The translations under genes and the position numbers were made by a program. The notes below the pieces were generated by a model that saw only the letters and a program-made list of their open reading frames with translations, was not told the DNA's origin and ran no database searches. From Dipteris shenzhenensis (taxonomy: Eukaryota; Polypodiophyta; Polypodiopsida; Gleicheniales), in the NCBI GenBank assembly GCA_047967505.1, contig CM106541.1: DNA of 64,000 nt; one strand, given 5' to 3'. Shown piece after piece: positions 48,564-60,889 of this stretch (position 1 is its first letter; each line of letters opens with the position of its first letter).

Positions 48564-51500
48564 ACCTTCCGCTACATATCCGAGTCTCCATTGATAGGCA
48601 ACTACATTGTGTCAATTGGTTGCTTGCCCATAGGTGCCTTAGCCAACCCCTTGAAGTCCCTCAAACAGGTGACAATCTCCAAGAGGAGTGTCTACCAAAT
48701 GCATGTGTAGTTGGCTCGCTGGCTGGCTCGAAGACAAAACACGCACAACGTAGAAACTAACCACCCCCGCCCCCCCAAAATTGCCCCAACTCCAACCTTG
48801 AAGGCCTTAGAAAATTGTAAACCACTACGCCTCCAAAATACACAAGTCTTGATGGGCAATCGACTCCAATACTAGCTATTTCTAGTCATCCTCACTCAAT
48901 GACTGTCCAGTGGCAATGCACTCTTACCCAATGGCAATTCACTCTATTGGAATAACCTTGGTGCCCTATCACATAAAAGAGCCAACTACCATGAAGACCT
49001 TTCATCTTGTACCGAGTTGTGTGTGCCCTCACTTGTGAATTCTAGCTCATAGCTCCAATGTGCTCTCATTGGTGGCTTGACCCCATAGAACCAAGCCACA
49101 CACTCATCCTAGAGCACAACCCAAAAAAAGAGAGTGCACCCCTTACGTTTCTCATGAAACCCTGCATCAAGCAAGGGTCCAAGATGCAAAGCCAAGGCTT
49201 TTGTTGATGATGATGGCCAAAACCGGGTCTCCTATCTAGCCGTAACACTGCAAGAGGCGCCAAAGAGAGATGCTCTTAGGGGTCCTAGAATCTCCATGTG
49301 TAGCTCAATATGCTAAATAAGAAACATATACAAAATCACCTTGAGGTACCATGAGCTACCTCTATCTACCTATTGCACACCATGCCCACAATGGACAAAT
49401 CAAGGCAAGAAGGTAGAGCTTAATCTTTGACTCACCCTTGAATATTGAAGGTTGTGAGTGCAAGTGTTGGATCTAGACAACCGATTGTCACCAAGTTATG
49501 GATGTACTCAGTAAAAATCCAATACATGGGGAGTTGCTCTTAATACAAGTATATAGATGGCCCTCCTATGGGGTTTTGAAGATTGGATCATTTCCAGTCT
49601 TCCTTAAGCACTCACATTTTCAATATAGACATCTACAAGTTTTAGGGTGAAATAAAGAATCCTATCCTATAATCTCAAGTTGAATTGGGTTCACACTCTT
49701 ATTGGAGTGCCTCTAAGAGCAAAGCCTAGATACAATTAGACCTATCTACATAAATTCCAACAATGCCAACAAGTTTGTGTGTGGAATCCTATGACAAACT
49801 TAGGCATTACCTTTCTCTAAGCTAACTAGCGTTACCTTGAGAATTCAATTAACATTCCATGATAATGCATAGCTTATAATCCTTGCCCACCATAATGCCA
49901 CAATAAAAGCATTGGCCATTCAAGGCATAGCATATTCACATGTGTTTTGGAGACTCAGGTACCTCAATTAAGCTAGCTCATGCGGCCTTTAAGCCCCATA
50001 AACGTTTTCACCAAGTAGATCCATAGCATGGCTAAAATGCAACAAGTCCTATAGAGCTTTATGCCCATGACCTAAAGCTTCTAGGGGGCCAAAACAACAA
50101 CCATGTTATAAGTAGAACTGGTTATGCAAAATATTGATAAGTAAAAGACTACTCAAAGGAATAACACCTACTTGAAGTCAAGGAATAACACCTACTTGAA
50201 GTTGAAGCTATTAGATCCTTTTAGAATGAGATTTCCAAGCACTCCAAATAGTGGTCAAGCATGCTGCTCTAGCACCTCCATCCTTCACATGCTAATTCCT
50301 TTTGGTAGACATTAAGCAAGCTTTACACTTATTGTGGCAAGATTCGGGATATGTTGAGGGTTCACGAGTCTAGGAATTCTCATGGAACCCCATGTGTTTT
50401 AGGTGTAGAATAAATGTGAAGGGAGCGCACAATGGAAAGTAGAGGGATTTGGACATACCAACCTTGCTTGTTCATTCCTTACTAAATTCATAACTTCCAA
50501 AAGCCTCCTTCCTTTCTAACCATTGTAGCATGCAACACCCACAATTTATGCATTGCCTCTTTATCAAGAGGGTAGCTATCTACAAATCATTATGTGGCAA
50601 ACCTTATGTTTCCCTACAAATTATCAAGCTCCCAACTATCTTCTACCTTTTTGCATAACCTCTTAACCAATATTATTCTTTCACCCCCAAAAAGAAAACT
50701 TTGATCGAGTGGATTGATGGAAAAGTGCCGTTGACATCCAACTAGGGCATTATACTTCATTTTGAAGCTAGTCTAAAAAGTAAGGCTAAAATATTGTATT
50801 GATGATGGGATCGTGTGCAAGTGGGTTTTGTAAAAAGCATGAAGCTTCGACAAGATGGAAACATCTCTAAGATGGCCTATGCCTTTCGATGTAGAATAGA
50901 ATAAGGTTATATTGTTAAATATTCATTGACTGTTGTACTGAGCAAAATAACATATATGATTGATGAACTTAATGTTTTATATTATATATATTCATATGCT
51001 ACCTTGCAACACACACACACACACACAGAGGCAAGGTAGCACATGAGTAGTCATTCATTTATTTTTTCAAACATATCCTTCTCAAGTTTTGGTATAAAGC
51101 AATTGAGAAGGACATGTTTGAAACAAATTCTACATGACTATTCGACTACTACCTTGTACAATATATTAGATACACTGTAAACACATCTTGAAAAGTATTA
51201 GTTGATATATGGGGCCTATAAAATAGTTGAACCTTAAATTTGCAAACTTTTATGGTAAGCTTGCACGTTTGCTCCAACATCTCTAAATAAGAATATCATC
51301 ATTTCACAACCCCAAACACGTCTCACACTAACTATGGAGTTTTTTACTACTAAGCTCCCATGATGAGTTTCTTAATTTACTTGAATACTTTGACTTTACT
51401 TGTTTTGGAAATCATTCACATTTATTGAGACAATGAATTGCACAAAAATGCATATCGTCTTATATTCCTCAGGAAGACATTCTCTTAGATTCAATTATGA

Positions 51501-51749
51501 TAGTGAATGTTTAAAGTTTTTGAATTAATGTTTTAAAGTGCATCTTTTCCTTTCTCATCAAAATTGGCCACCCAAATCCCAATGGACATGTCTAATCAAT
51601 GGTCAAAGAGCAAACCTAAAGAAACCAAAATTATAGCTACATCAATTCTATGAATGCAACCTAGTCTTTCGTTCTTTCCTTCAGAGCTTGTTGGGAAGAG
51701 ATGGTCCATTGCATAACACTCTTGATATAAAGTAGGCAACACTACGCAC
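48564..51749. other. Non-coding spacer
   Basis: No gene recognised. A 23-bp tandem duplication (aaggaataacacctacttga) lies near 50157-50200 and an (AC)n run at about 51009-51027, the latter flanked by a short inverted pair (gctaccttgc / gcaaggtagc). Confidence 0.45.
51067..51123. repeat. Perfect-type hairpin, 20-bp arms
   Basis: TTCAAACATATCCTTCTCAA and its near-exact inverse TTGAGAAGGACATGTTTGAA are separated by 17 bases; one position differs. The flanks are partly complementary too, so the stem may be longer. It could be a small foldback/MITE core; no known miRNA is claimed. Confidence 0.75.
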
Positions 51750-52351
51750 TATTAGCCAGAAAAGAAATCAGGACAAGTGTCTAGATACTAAGCATGGTGA
51801 CGCTCAAGGGCCATAGAGGAAAGGAGAACGAGAGGGCAAAACGTTCACATAAATCAAGCCCCATATCTCAAGTCTATGATACTCCCTTGGTCTCTTCCCA
51901 ATTTTATAATATGTTCAAACCTCTAGGAGGACAAGTGGAGGGTTGGCACAAGGAATCTTGCCACCTCATCCTACTTTCCCCATTATTTAACTTGAATTCT
52001 TGGAGCTTCTATACCTCCCCCACATGGGCCTATCCTATATGGATGGAATAACCCAATATAATATCCATCTCCACCTAATTTATATTACTTCTCCCATGGA
52101 CTTTGAGCCATATCTCACTAAATGCACGCATGGGACCGCCTAGGTGGAGGGGTGGCACATGGAGGACCATGCCACCTTACATTTTATAATATTACTACCA
52201 TGGATTATGTACAACACACCTTATGGGTCCTCTTACGTGGAAGGGTGGCACATGGTCATGCCTTGCCACCTCAACCCTGGGTCCTATGCACACCATATTT
52301 TATTATACTATTGCCACACATACAAACACACACACATATTAATGCCTTTTT
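51750..52351 (-). repeat. 3' LTR of the left Gypsy-type element (internally deleted)
   Basis: Matches both ends of the 5' LTR (56512-57448) but lacks the ~380-bp middle with the TATA box. It also carries a ~40-bp segment (52030-52075) absent from the 5' LTR. The end on the minus strand is TGGCTAATA. The exact start near 52351 is uncertain because both copies share aaaaaggcatt before any TG. Confidence 0.7.
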
Positions 52352-52379
52352 GTGTTCTATGGCAGTCACATGGCGAAGG

Positions 52380-52490
52380 TGGTAGTAGCTAGTTGCGAAA
52401 AGGTCAGGGAAATCTCTGAACATTTCTAGGAACTCATCTTTCTCACTTGGAGTGAGGTCTGGGGAAAGCATAGATTCAAGCTGTTGAGGA
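52380..52490 (-). pseudogene. RT N-terminal stub
   Basis: The minus strand reads LTPSEKDEFLEMFRDFPDLFATSY, the segment that in Tat-like Gypsy polyproteins precedes the RT palm. It runs directly into the 3' LTR, marking the point where RT and integrase were lost. Confidence 0.6.
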
Positions 52491-54338
52491 CTATCTGTTA
52501 CCTTTTCTCCCCCCATCTAATCCTTCCATTGATTTAGACATCGAGGATGAGAGAGTATCACTGTCTTGCTCCTCTTCTTCTTCTGGTTCCGTGGCACCTG
52601 GTTGTACCAGGATCTTCTTCTTAGAAGCACCAAAAGACATGCGTCCTGTCTTCCAATAGCTAATTGCATCACTCTTTATCAACCATGGTCTCCCGAGTAT
52701 GGCTGGGTAACTCTTGCCTGTATCTTCGATGTCCACTACATAGAAATTGACGGAAGTGGTCAACCCATTGACAGTGATGGGCAAATCCTCAATGACTCCC
52801 AGGGTGGCGAGTCATCGACCATCTGCTACCTTGATTCGAGTGGAGGAACGCCTTGTGCATTTCAAATTCAATTTCTTCATGATTCGGGGCACCATGATAT
52901 TATATGCAGCTCCCCCATCAACACACACATTTTTGACACGGCAATTATCTATGATGACATCTACTGTATGTGGGTGCCGATCAATTTCTTCAGAGATAGA
53001 AGATACCTCTCGTACCTTTCCCTTTTTCTTGCTCCTCCTTATTGAGAGCCCTTGCTGCAGCTCACTTCTCACCTTAGGGCTTAATGTTATTAGTTGAGGG
53101 AGCGTGATGCTCAAAGACCGATGAGCAAGGTCCTGAACGACCGAATAATCCTCTTGCCCTAAGCCGATGGGAAAATCCGAGAGCGACCACTTACTCCTGC
53201 CAGATCTTTTAGTCTTCTCTGTTGGTGGGTCTGCCATCTCAGCATCTGAGGGCTCTGAGAAGGACACCTTCTTCCTGGGGCGGCCTGGTCCACAGTTTGG
53301 AGAGGGGTCTGAGGTGGTACGACTTCTTTTCCTGAGGTCAAGGATCTCTACGTCAGAATCCTCAGTGCCTGATTCACTTAGAAGATTCACCCTTGGAATA
53401 TTGGGACATTCCATGCGATAATGACCCTTCTGGTGGCACTCGTAGCATACAACATTAGCACGGTCTCTTGGAGGGCGGTTGGCTTGATTTCTGATGCCCA
53501 CCATCTCAAGCCGAAGATCATTCAGGGCCTTGGCTAGGTCATTGACTCCAGGTTCTATTGCAAGGGGGGCCGCTTTAGTTGGAGGGGCCGAGGGAGTAGA
53601 AAGGAGGGGGGCTCGTGGGCGAGGCTGGGGAAATCTTTGAGGCGGAGGGTGAGAATATACACCTTGTTGAGGGTAAGCATCTAAGGGAGGACCATACATT
53701 TGAGGTGGAGGCGGTGGATACATCCGTGATGAGGGGTGGGGGTATGCCCCTGAGTTAGACCCCCCAGGTGGTTGTTGCAAGAATTGAGGGGGTTGCAGAG
53801 GGACAATCGTCTTCTTTGAAGCGGGGTCAGACTGAACTTTATCAAACTTTTGAGCAATCTCATGTGCTAGCACCATAGTTTCTGGATTCTCCCATTTAAG
53901 CTTGAGGCGGAATTTATCACTTGCTCCTGCTACAAGGTAGCCCAACACATACTGAGTCATTACAGCTCAAAATCCGGTATTGTCCTCCTGCGTGGCAATT
54001 AAATGGTCCAGGAGCACGACCGCGCGATCCACATATCGACGTGCCGTCTCACCTTCTGACTGCTTCAAGTTTGCCACCTGCAGGTACACATTCTTCGACT
54101 CCTCTTCTTTGCTGAAATACTCAATCATCGCTGCTGTCAACCTTGGCCAGCTTTGGCAAACGTCTTCGGCCTACTTCTCATACCACACTTGAGCCAAACC
54201 CTCTAGAAATGTGGGAAGAACCAACAGCCATCTGTCTTCAGTAAGAAAGTTGAGAGAAACACAACGGCACTTGAAGGCCACAAGATACTCATTTGGATTT
54301 TCTTCCACCCATCCACAAAACACGGGAATGTCAGCCAT
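52491..54338 (-). pseudogene. Gag-protease of the left Gypsy-type element (three in-frame stops)
   Basis: Starts at ATG 54338 (MADIPVFCGWVEENPNEYL), the Retrotrans_gag fold with RWLLVLPTFLEGLAQVWYE and EGETARRYVDRAVV. A Pro/Gln/Tyr-rich linker and the CCHC knuckle CYECHQKGHYRMECP follow (near 53410-53455). The aspartic protease has active site CVDGGAAYNIM (about 52870-52900) and the closing block AILGRPWL (about 52690), as in Tat-like elements. Three stops interrupt one otherwise continuous frame: TAG 54173-54171, TGA 53969-53967, TGA 52814-52812, all explained by single C-to-T changes of Gln or Arg codons. The first two are shared with the right element. Confidence 0.82.
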
Positions 54339-54843
54339 GCTTGGAAGATGGAAAAGAGAGAGGCAAGACGAGGCTTATCTATGGACAAACAATAGAAAGA
54401 GGAAGCTTGAACTGAAAATCGAGTGAAGATACATCCACAAAGCACACATAGGCAGGGTAGGGTGTGACTAGTGTATTGTGAAATACTACACGGGAAGAAT
54501 CTTCAGCATAGAATAGCACATAGACAATCTTAAAAGGACCAACCCTCATGATATCACATCCATCTTTACAAGCGAGGGTTAGAGACACGGCGCTGCATGA
54601 GGTTGTTCATCAAGGCAAACAAGAATGCCATGACAAATGTCAATAGTTGGAGAGCTTGCACATCACCTTAAGCTTCTTCCAGTTCTTGTAATCGCCATGC
54701 TATTTCTTCAAGGGGTGTGCGGTCTGGCATCCTTCTTTTGAGAAATGCCCTTGAGGACCTTTCTGATGATCTTCCAAAGTCGGTAAACTCGTATCAAATA
54801 TGCCCAACACTTAGTTTCATGATGACCACAACCTTTGCATTCC

Positions 54844-55308
54844 TTACAAATGATCACCCTCATTCGTGGCTTGCAGCTTTGTTGGGGCGGTGCTTCCACT
54901 TGCTTCATGCATGATTGAAGTACAAGCTTGACGTGCTAAGAAATTAGCAACTAGATTTTGAGCTCGAGGGATATGCTGAATTTTTACCTCTTCAAATTGG
55001 TTGCAAAGTTCCAATGCTTGTTGATTTTTTGGAACCAAGCCTTTACTCCACACCTTCCACCTTCCACTAACTTGTTCACACACTAGTTGGGAATCTCCTT
55101 GCACCTCAAGTTGCTTGATGTGATGTTCTTGTGCCTTTTGTAGCCCAAAAATGAGTGCCGAGTACTCAGCTTGGTTGCAAGTACTTGCAGGTGCAGACTT
55201 GCTATAACAATACTCCTCACCACCTAGTGAAGTGAGCTTCACACCCATGCCAGTAGCCTTGGTCAAAGGTTTGTAAGCTCCATCAAATTGAAGGATCCAA
55301 GATGTCAT
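54844..55308 (-). CDS. RNase H-like domain upstream of gag (left element)
   Basis: 154 codons, open. RNase H (RVT_3/archaeal-type) signature: WILQFDGAYK (first catalytic Asp), NQAEYSALIFGLQKA (catalytic Glu), VQGDSQLVCEQVSG (second Asp) and HIPRAQNLVANFLAR. In the last block the catalytic Asp is Asn, whereas the right copy keeps IADFLAR. RNase H degrades the RNA strand of RNA-DNA hybrids and in Gypsy elements normally follows the RT. Here it sits between 5' LTR and gag in the element's sense direction. It could be the Tat-type second RNase H moved to the front, or a captured host RNase H-like gene. Starting at ATG 55308 gives exactly the same length as the right copy. Confidence 0.8.
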   Translation of the reverse strand: MTSWILQFDGAYKPLTKATGMGVKLTSLGGEEYCYSKSAPASTCNQAEYSALIFGLQKAQEHHIKQLEVQGDSQLVCEQVSGRWKVWSKGLVPKNQQALELCNQFEEVKIQHIPRAQNLVANFLARQACTSIMHEASGSTAPTKLQATNEGDHL

Positions 55309-55339
55309 CACACCAAGACTAAAATTCAGACATCCCAAG

Positions 55340-56000
55340 TTTCTCAGTAGTCCAAGATAGGTAGAAGGAGAGGGTGGGGAGAATTCAAGACTTGAGCCAA
55401 ACATTCAGCACCAAATAAACTTGCAATCCTTTGTTGATAGTTTATCTTTAGACAAAAAAGAATTACAACTTGAAGGTCGAAATGAGGCACAAAAGGTTGA
55501 TTAGGTACAAATGGATTCCTTGGTCGAAACATTACCAACCATAGCCGAGGCCTAGAAACCTTTGTAGTGAGATTGAGAATAAACCATTCAAGACGAGCTT
55601 ATCCACATGAATTAACAAGCAGATGCGCCAAATCTCCCCCCAAGCTTGGGGAGCATCCCACCCTTCGATGAAGGACACCCTTTTAATTACCTCCGAAGTA
55701 GCTCGATCATCGCATAATGTGTAGAATTAAAATTAAAGTTCTCCCAGCGTATCAATAGTTTTTCACCTTGAATCAACCATGGTGTATCATCCCACCCGTT
55801 GTCTCCTTGAACAATGCACTGGGACAATCAGCCGTTGAAGGTCGACATGAAGATCAAGAAAGAGATCTCGCCAATAAGTAGCCGTAATGAGCGGAGGACT
55901 AGGCACCAAAACCTTAAACTCGTCGAGAAGTGACATAAATATCCACCCTCCTCGTGTGGCGTTCGTCTATGAAGTGGACATAAATATCCACCCTCCTCGT
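55340..56000 (-). other. Leader frame of the left element, unrecognised
   Basis: A protein-like stretch including FRPRNPFVPNQPFVPHFDLQ and QQRIASLFGAECLAQVLNSP is conserved in the right copy (61635-61829), with a preceding acidic, Trp-rich part (about 55560-55860; right copy 61350-61640). Frames are shifted. Its preservation in both copies suggests that the element once encoded a longer protein ahead of, or fused to, the RNase H domain. Confidence 0.5.
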
Positions 56001-56511
56001 GTGTGCGCGCGATGTGTGCGCGCGATCTGTTACAGTTTTGCAGAAACTCAAAAAAAACTGTCCGTGACAAGAAGATGCAGGAACCCAGAAAACTATCGCG
56101 TGGGTGAACACAATGGACGCACGGACCCATAAAAACTATCTGCAACCAGAAGACGCAGGAACCCAAAAAACTATCGCGCAGGTGAAGCGCAGGTGAACAC
56201 AGTAGATGCGCGAATGTGCACGCTGGAACTCAGAAGGAGCATAGATGTTATAGTTCTGCAGATGCGACTGGTACGAGTAGAAGATTCGTCAGCCAGAATA
56301 CACATAGGAACCGCGAGTAGAGAGCAGGCAGACTGAAAGTGTAGAAGCAGGGAGGTTTTGCAGCTGTAGAGACAGAGAAGGCACACAGTTTGGAGGTGTA
56401 AAAATAGAGAACTGTGCACTGAAGAGGCTGCAGAGCCGCACCAAGTCATAGGAGTAACAAGTTTTACACCACTAGCCGTGGAGATTTCGATCCTAGTAGC
56501 CACACCAATTC

Positions 56512-57448
56512 TATTAGTCAAAAAAGAAATTAGGACAAGTGGCTAGATACTAAGCATGGTGACGCTCAAGGGCCATAGAGGAAAGGAGAACGAGAGGGTG
56601 AAACATTATCATGAGGGGGGAAAAGGGATTAGAAGGGGAGGGAATGAAGAGGGAGACTATGGCACAAGGGGAAAGGGAGAGGGGAAGAGAAGCATGTACA
56701 TGATGGGAGGAAGAATGTAAAGATGGAGACATCAAGGGAAGAGGGCCATGCTTTATTTGAAAGGAAGGGAAGGGGGAAATCAAAGTACTAGCTAGGTGGC
56801 TTTACAAGAATGAGTATGTCTCATCAAGGAATAGCCCCCTCCTTTTATAGCCAAGAGAGGGGGTCTCTCCCAATAAATGCATCCTCCCACATGCATGGTG
56901 TGTGTGGAAAAGTCTCCCATGTGGGCTAGGCGGTTATGCACTCTCAATTGTGTGCGACAACACTTTGCCTCATTTTTCCACATAAATCAAGCCCCATATC
57001 TTAAGTCTATGATACTCCCTTGGTCTCTTCCCAATTTTATAATATGTTTAAACCTCTAGGAGGACAAGTGGAGGGTTGGCACAAGGAATCTTGTCACCTC
57101 ATCCTACTTTCCCCATTATTTAACTTGCATTCTTGGACCTTCTATAGCTCCCCCACATGGGCTTATCCACCGATTTTATATTACTTCTCCCATGGACTTT
57201 GAGCCATATCTCACTAAATGCAGGCATGGGACTGCCTAGGTGGAGGGGTGGCACATGGAGGAGCCATGCCACCTTACATTTTATAATATTACTCATATGG
57301 ATTATGTACAACACACCTTATGGGTCCTCTTACATGGAAGGGTGGCACATGGTCATGCCTTGCCACCTCAACCCTGGGCCCTATGCACACCATATTTTAT
57401 TATACTATTGCCACACATACAAACACACACACATATTAATGCCTTTTT
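56512..57448 (-). repeat. 5' LTR of the left Gypsy-type element (937 bp)
   Basis: Has a TATA box CTATAAAAGG (minus strand, 56850-56841) and an AATAAA-like signal downstream (near 56755). The end ACTAATA is followed by TTGGTGTGGCT, a possible primer-binding site whose tRNA I cannot name. It is intact compared with the deleted 3' LTR. Confidence 0.7.
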
Positions 57449-58790
57449 CCTTAGACAAATTTATCCATAATAGGACATACAAGAACTAAATGGAATCTTC
57501 CTTTTTATAAGTAAATTTGAGACTTTTTTAATCATAACTAAAAACACTATTGCAAAGTGTCACTATAAGAAAAAAGCCATGCAAAAAGAGGCCTAAATTT
57601 AAGGGTATTTTTCATAGCACTTTGGAAAATCACCAACATTTATGTCATTCTAAAAAACACAATACATAATAAAGAACACTATTGTATAATATCAAAAAAA
57701 TCATGCAAAAAAGAGGACTAGATTTAAGAGTATTTTTCATATAAATTTTAAAAATTATAGACATTTACATAATTCTTAAAAACGCAACACATGTCCCTAA
57801 CATCATCAAAGGAATTGAAAAGTTGGGCAATTTATTGGCACAATGATATTCCAAAAAGATGAACTTTTGGTATAGCTACACAACCAAAAGTGCATGTGCA
57901 CTCTCTCACTCTATGAGTGCATCCTCTTCTATATCAACACTGATAGTTTCACCATTTCAGAATTGGATGAAGAATTGGATAATCCATACTCCTCATCAAT
58001 ATCAACACACACATTCTCTTCATCCCTGTGAAGACCTAACGCTCCTTTCACGTGCAACTGCGTCAATCTAGAGGAGGAGCTAACAACATGTGAGGCATTG
58101 GATTGAACCATCTCAAAGAGGATGTCTGTTGACTTCTTCATTAGGTTTCAATTATTTGTAAGTTGAAAATCATAAACGAGTGTGTCTTCTTCTTAAAGAT
58201 TAAGAACACCCAATCGTTGGCTAGTTTTTGGTACCCCTCCTTGCCCTTTTATTCTTTGGACATGCAACTAATTCAGAAACATATTTCTCTTTCATTCAAT
58301 GGATTAGAATGTGTAGTCCTACACCATTGCACAACAATGGAAGTCACTTGCCCATGCATATTAGAAGTGCATATTAGAACTTCTACCACTTTGCAATCTA
58401 GAATGGATGGTCTAGAGGGTCGGGTCCAACCTTTAAATCTTGTATGGAGCCTACCCACATTTTAGTGAGCCCTTCTCATCTTTGCCATGATCATCGTAAA
58501 TCAAGGTACATCTTTTGTGCAAGTATGTTGATTGAAGCTTCTACCTCAAGAGGTTGCACTGGCTATCTTGAAGGAGGAGAAGATGTTGACCTTACAAATG
58601 AATTGTACGAAGTAGTAGGTTTAGTCTTGAACCGATCAAGGATGAGGACTTGGAATTGAAAAAAATTATTACACCACACTCCATTTTCTCCATTCTAGAG
58701 TATGTTTTTAATGCTCAAAGTTAGGCAAAGAATAGAAGAAATTGCTTGAAGAATTGCAATAAATGTCTTGGATCTTATGGATGGTATGGA
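57449..58790. other. Spacer between the head-to-head elements, left part
   Basis: AT-rich. Short frames at 57929-58141 (minus) and 58163-58659 (plus) are not recognised. The plus-strand frames may belong to the decayed gene that continues at 58800. Confidence 0.35.
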
Positions 58791-58799
58791 TCAAATGAG

Positions 58800-59185
58800 A
58801 CCTATTAGCCACACTTAAAATGTGAGGAAAGAAATATTTTTGCAACTGGACCTTGTGGGATGCCTTTTGTATCACAAAGAGCTCCAAGCTATAACATTTT
58901 TAAACTATCCAAATTTGCACAATGATCCAAATCTATTAGCCAGGATAATTGATCACGTTATCACATCTCAGGAAGGCTCAATTCCAAGATTACCATATAT
59001 CTAGCTCAACAATACAACAAGAGAAAATAAAAACCAGATATTTTTTGCATACATGTGTATGCTTTTAGAGAAGGAAAATTTTGATAAGATCAAATTTGGA
59101 TTCCTCTAGGTTTGTCATACTCACAGACACAATCAAATAGATCAAATGTTCAGTACATTCCCCAAGGATCTTTGAAGAAGCAAGG
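58800..59185 (+). pseudogene. Decayed fragment resembling DUF7869-type proteins
   Basis: Plus-strand remnants read LQLDLVGCLLYHKELQA, then TTRENKNQIFFAYMCML, KENFDKIKFGFL and CHTHRHNQIDQMFSTF. This recalls the DUF7869 pattern (D-N...ENKN...GFL-VGHTH-xx-IDQ-FS) that I know from uncharacterised, often transposon-associated eukaryotic proteins. Stops and a small insertion within the HTH...IDQ motif show it is dead. The family assignment is from memory of the motif only. Confidence 0.45.
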
Positions 59186-59954
59186 AAAAAAATGCATTTT
59201 TGTATAATAAATGGCTAATCTCACCTACTTTCCTAATCAATATCATTTTGTAAACTTCTAATAAAACATCATACGTGCATTTTTGAACGTAAAAATACAT
59301 TTAATTGAAGATCAGAGGTATGTAAGTCCATGTTAACTTGTATACAGTCCAGAAATACAAGGCTTGTCCTAGATTTAAAGTAGACACTGGGATATTAAAT
59401 CAATTGTAGCTACCTCATTTTATGTCATATGATCACCTGAATTTATAGGAAGAAATCTCACAGTGTGTAGAGCCTACACCAATTCAGTGGTATTTTCTTG
59501 AAATTTACATAAAAAATCATTTTAAAGTGTTAAAAGAATAGAAAAATATGAACTTTTTGTCCACTAAATCAAAGGCTCTTGGACTATTATTTATAGAAGT
59601 TTGATTATACAAGGGGTTCATGGATACATAGGGTTTTGTACAATCTAATGGTCAGACCTTATGAGCTCTACTTTTAGTTTTTACCTCAACTTGTTTGAGG
59701 GTTAAGTGAAATTTTTAAAAAAGTACTATGTTTGTAAACAATTCCTAAGCATATTATACAAATTCACAAGGATAGTAGTCCTTGATGTGGTAAATCTATA
59801 GAAAAATATTTGGTGAAATTTTAACAAGGAAAGGATACTTTGTGCCCTTCCTACATGAAAAATACTCCATAAAATGTAAAAAGGCCATAGTAACCAAATA
59901 CCAAGGCTACATAGGCTTGGTATTAGGCTTGGAAAGATAGATTTGAAAGAATAT
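59186..59954. other. Spacer, right part; nothing recognised
   Basis: AT-rich, no gene. It adjoins the right element's LTR, whose expected first ~400 bp (by comparison with 57000-57448) are missing here. Confidence 0.35.
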
Positions 59955-60476
59955 TGGGGAGAGACCAAGGGAGTATCATAGACTTGAGATACGGGGCTTG
60001 ATTTATGTGGAAAAATGAGGCAAAGGGTTGTCGCACACAATTGAGAGCCCATAACTGCCTAGCCCACATGGGAGACTTTTCCACACACACTATGCATGTG
60101 GGAGGATGCATTTATTGGGAGAGACCCCCTCTCTTGGCTATAAAAGGAGGGGGCTATTACTTGATGAGATGCTCATTCTTGTAAAGCCACCTAGCAAGTA
60201 CTTTGATATTTCCCTCTCATCCTTTCTTTCAAATAAAGCATGACCCTCTTCCCTTGATGTCTCCATCTCTACATTCCTCCTCCACCCATGTACATACTCC
60301 TCTTTCCCCTCTCCCTCTCCCCTTGTGCCATAGTCTCCCTCTTCTTTCCCTCCCTCTTAATCCCTTTTCCCCACCCATGATAACATTTCGCCCTCACATT
60401 CTCCTTTTCTCTATGGTCCTTGAGCGTCGCCATGCTTAGTGTCTAGCCTCTTGTTCTGATTTCTTTTCCGGCTAAC
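59955..60476 (+). repeat. 5' LTR of the right element (5'-truncated)
   Basis: Homologous to the promoter-containing half of the left 5' LTR. TATA box at 60139-60146, AATAAA at about 60233, end CCGGCTAACA at 60476 followed by the primer-site candidate TGGTGTGGCTGTTGG. Similarity to the left LTR stops at the 59955 side. Confidence 0.7.
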
Positions 60477-60889
60477 AGAAATGGTGTGGCTGTTGGGATC
60501 GAAATCTCCACGGCTAGTGGTGTAAAATCTATTACTCCTACGACTAGGTGTGGCTCTGCGGTCTCTTCCGTGTGCAGTTCTCTACTTTTTGCACCTTCAA
60601 GCTATGTGCCTTCCCTATCTCTACAGCTGCAAAACCTCCCTGCTTCTGCACTTCCAGTCTACATGCTTTCTGCTCACGGTTCCTACGTGTATTCTAGCTG
60701 GCGAATCTTCTACTCGTACCAATTGCATCTGCATAATTGTAACATATGTGCTCTCTCTGAGCTCCTGCGTGCGTCCACTGTGTACACCCACGTGCATCGT
60801 GGATAGGATCACCACGGTTTTTTGGGCTCCTACGTCTTCTAGTCGCGGACAGTTTTTCTGGGTTTCTGCAAAACTGTAACAGATCCCGC

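Larger units (their letters stand above)
51750..57448 (-). mobile_element. Left Ty3/Gypsy-type element: LTR, RNase H, gag, protease, LTR; no RT or integrase
   Basis: A 5.7-kb minus-strand LTR element. 5' LTR 56512-57448, 3' LTR 51750-52351. Order from the 5' end: leader with an unrecognised frame (55340-56000), RNase H-like frame (55308-54844), gag-protease (54338-52491), a stub of the RT N terminus (about 52380-52490), then the 3' LTR at once. RT, integrase and the usual internal RNase H are absent, so it is non-autonomous. No target-site duplication was found. Its right-hand neighbour at 59955 is a related element in opposite orientation. Confidence 0.78.

Noticed and set aside
53921-54445. 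Open frames antisense to gag, identical in both Gypsy copies (for example 53980-54192 and 54211-54426)
   Set aside because: Shadows of gag on the other strand; their identity follows from the conserved DNA block, not from coding.
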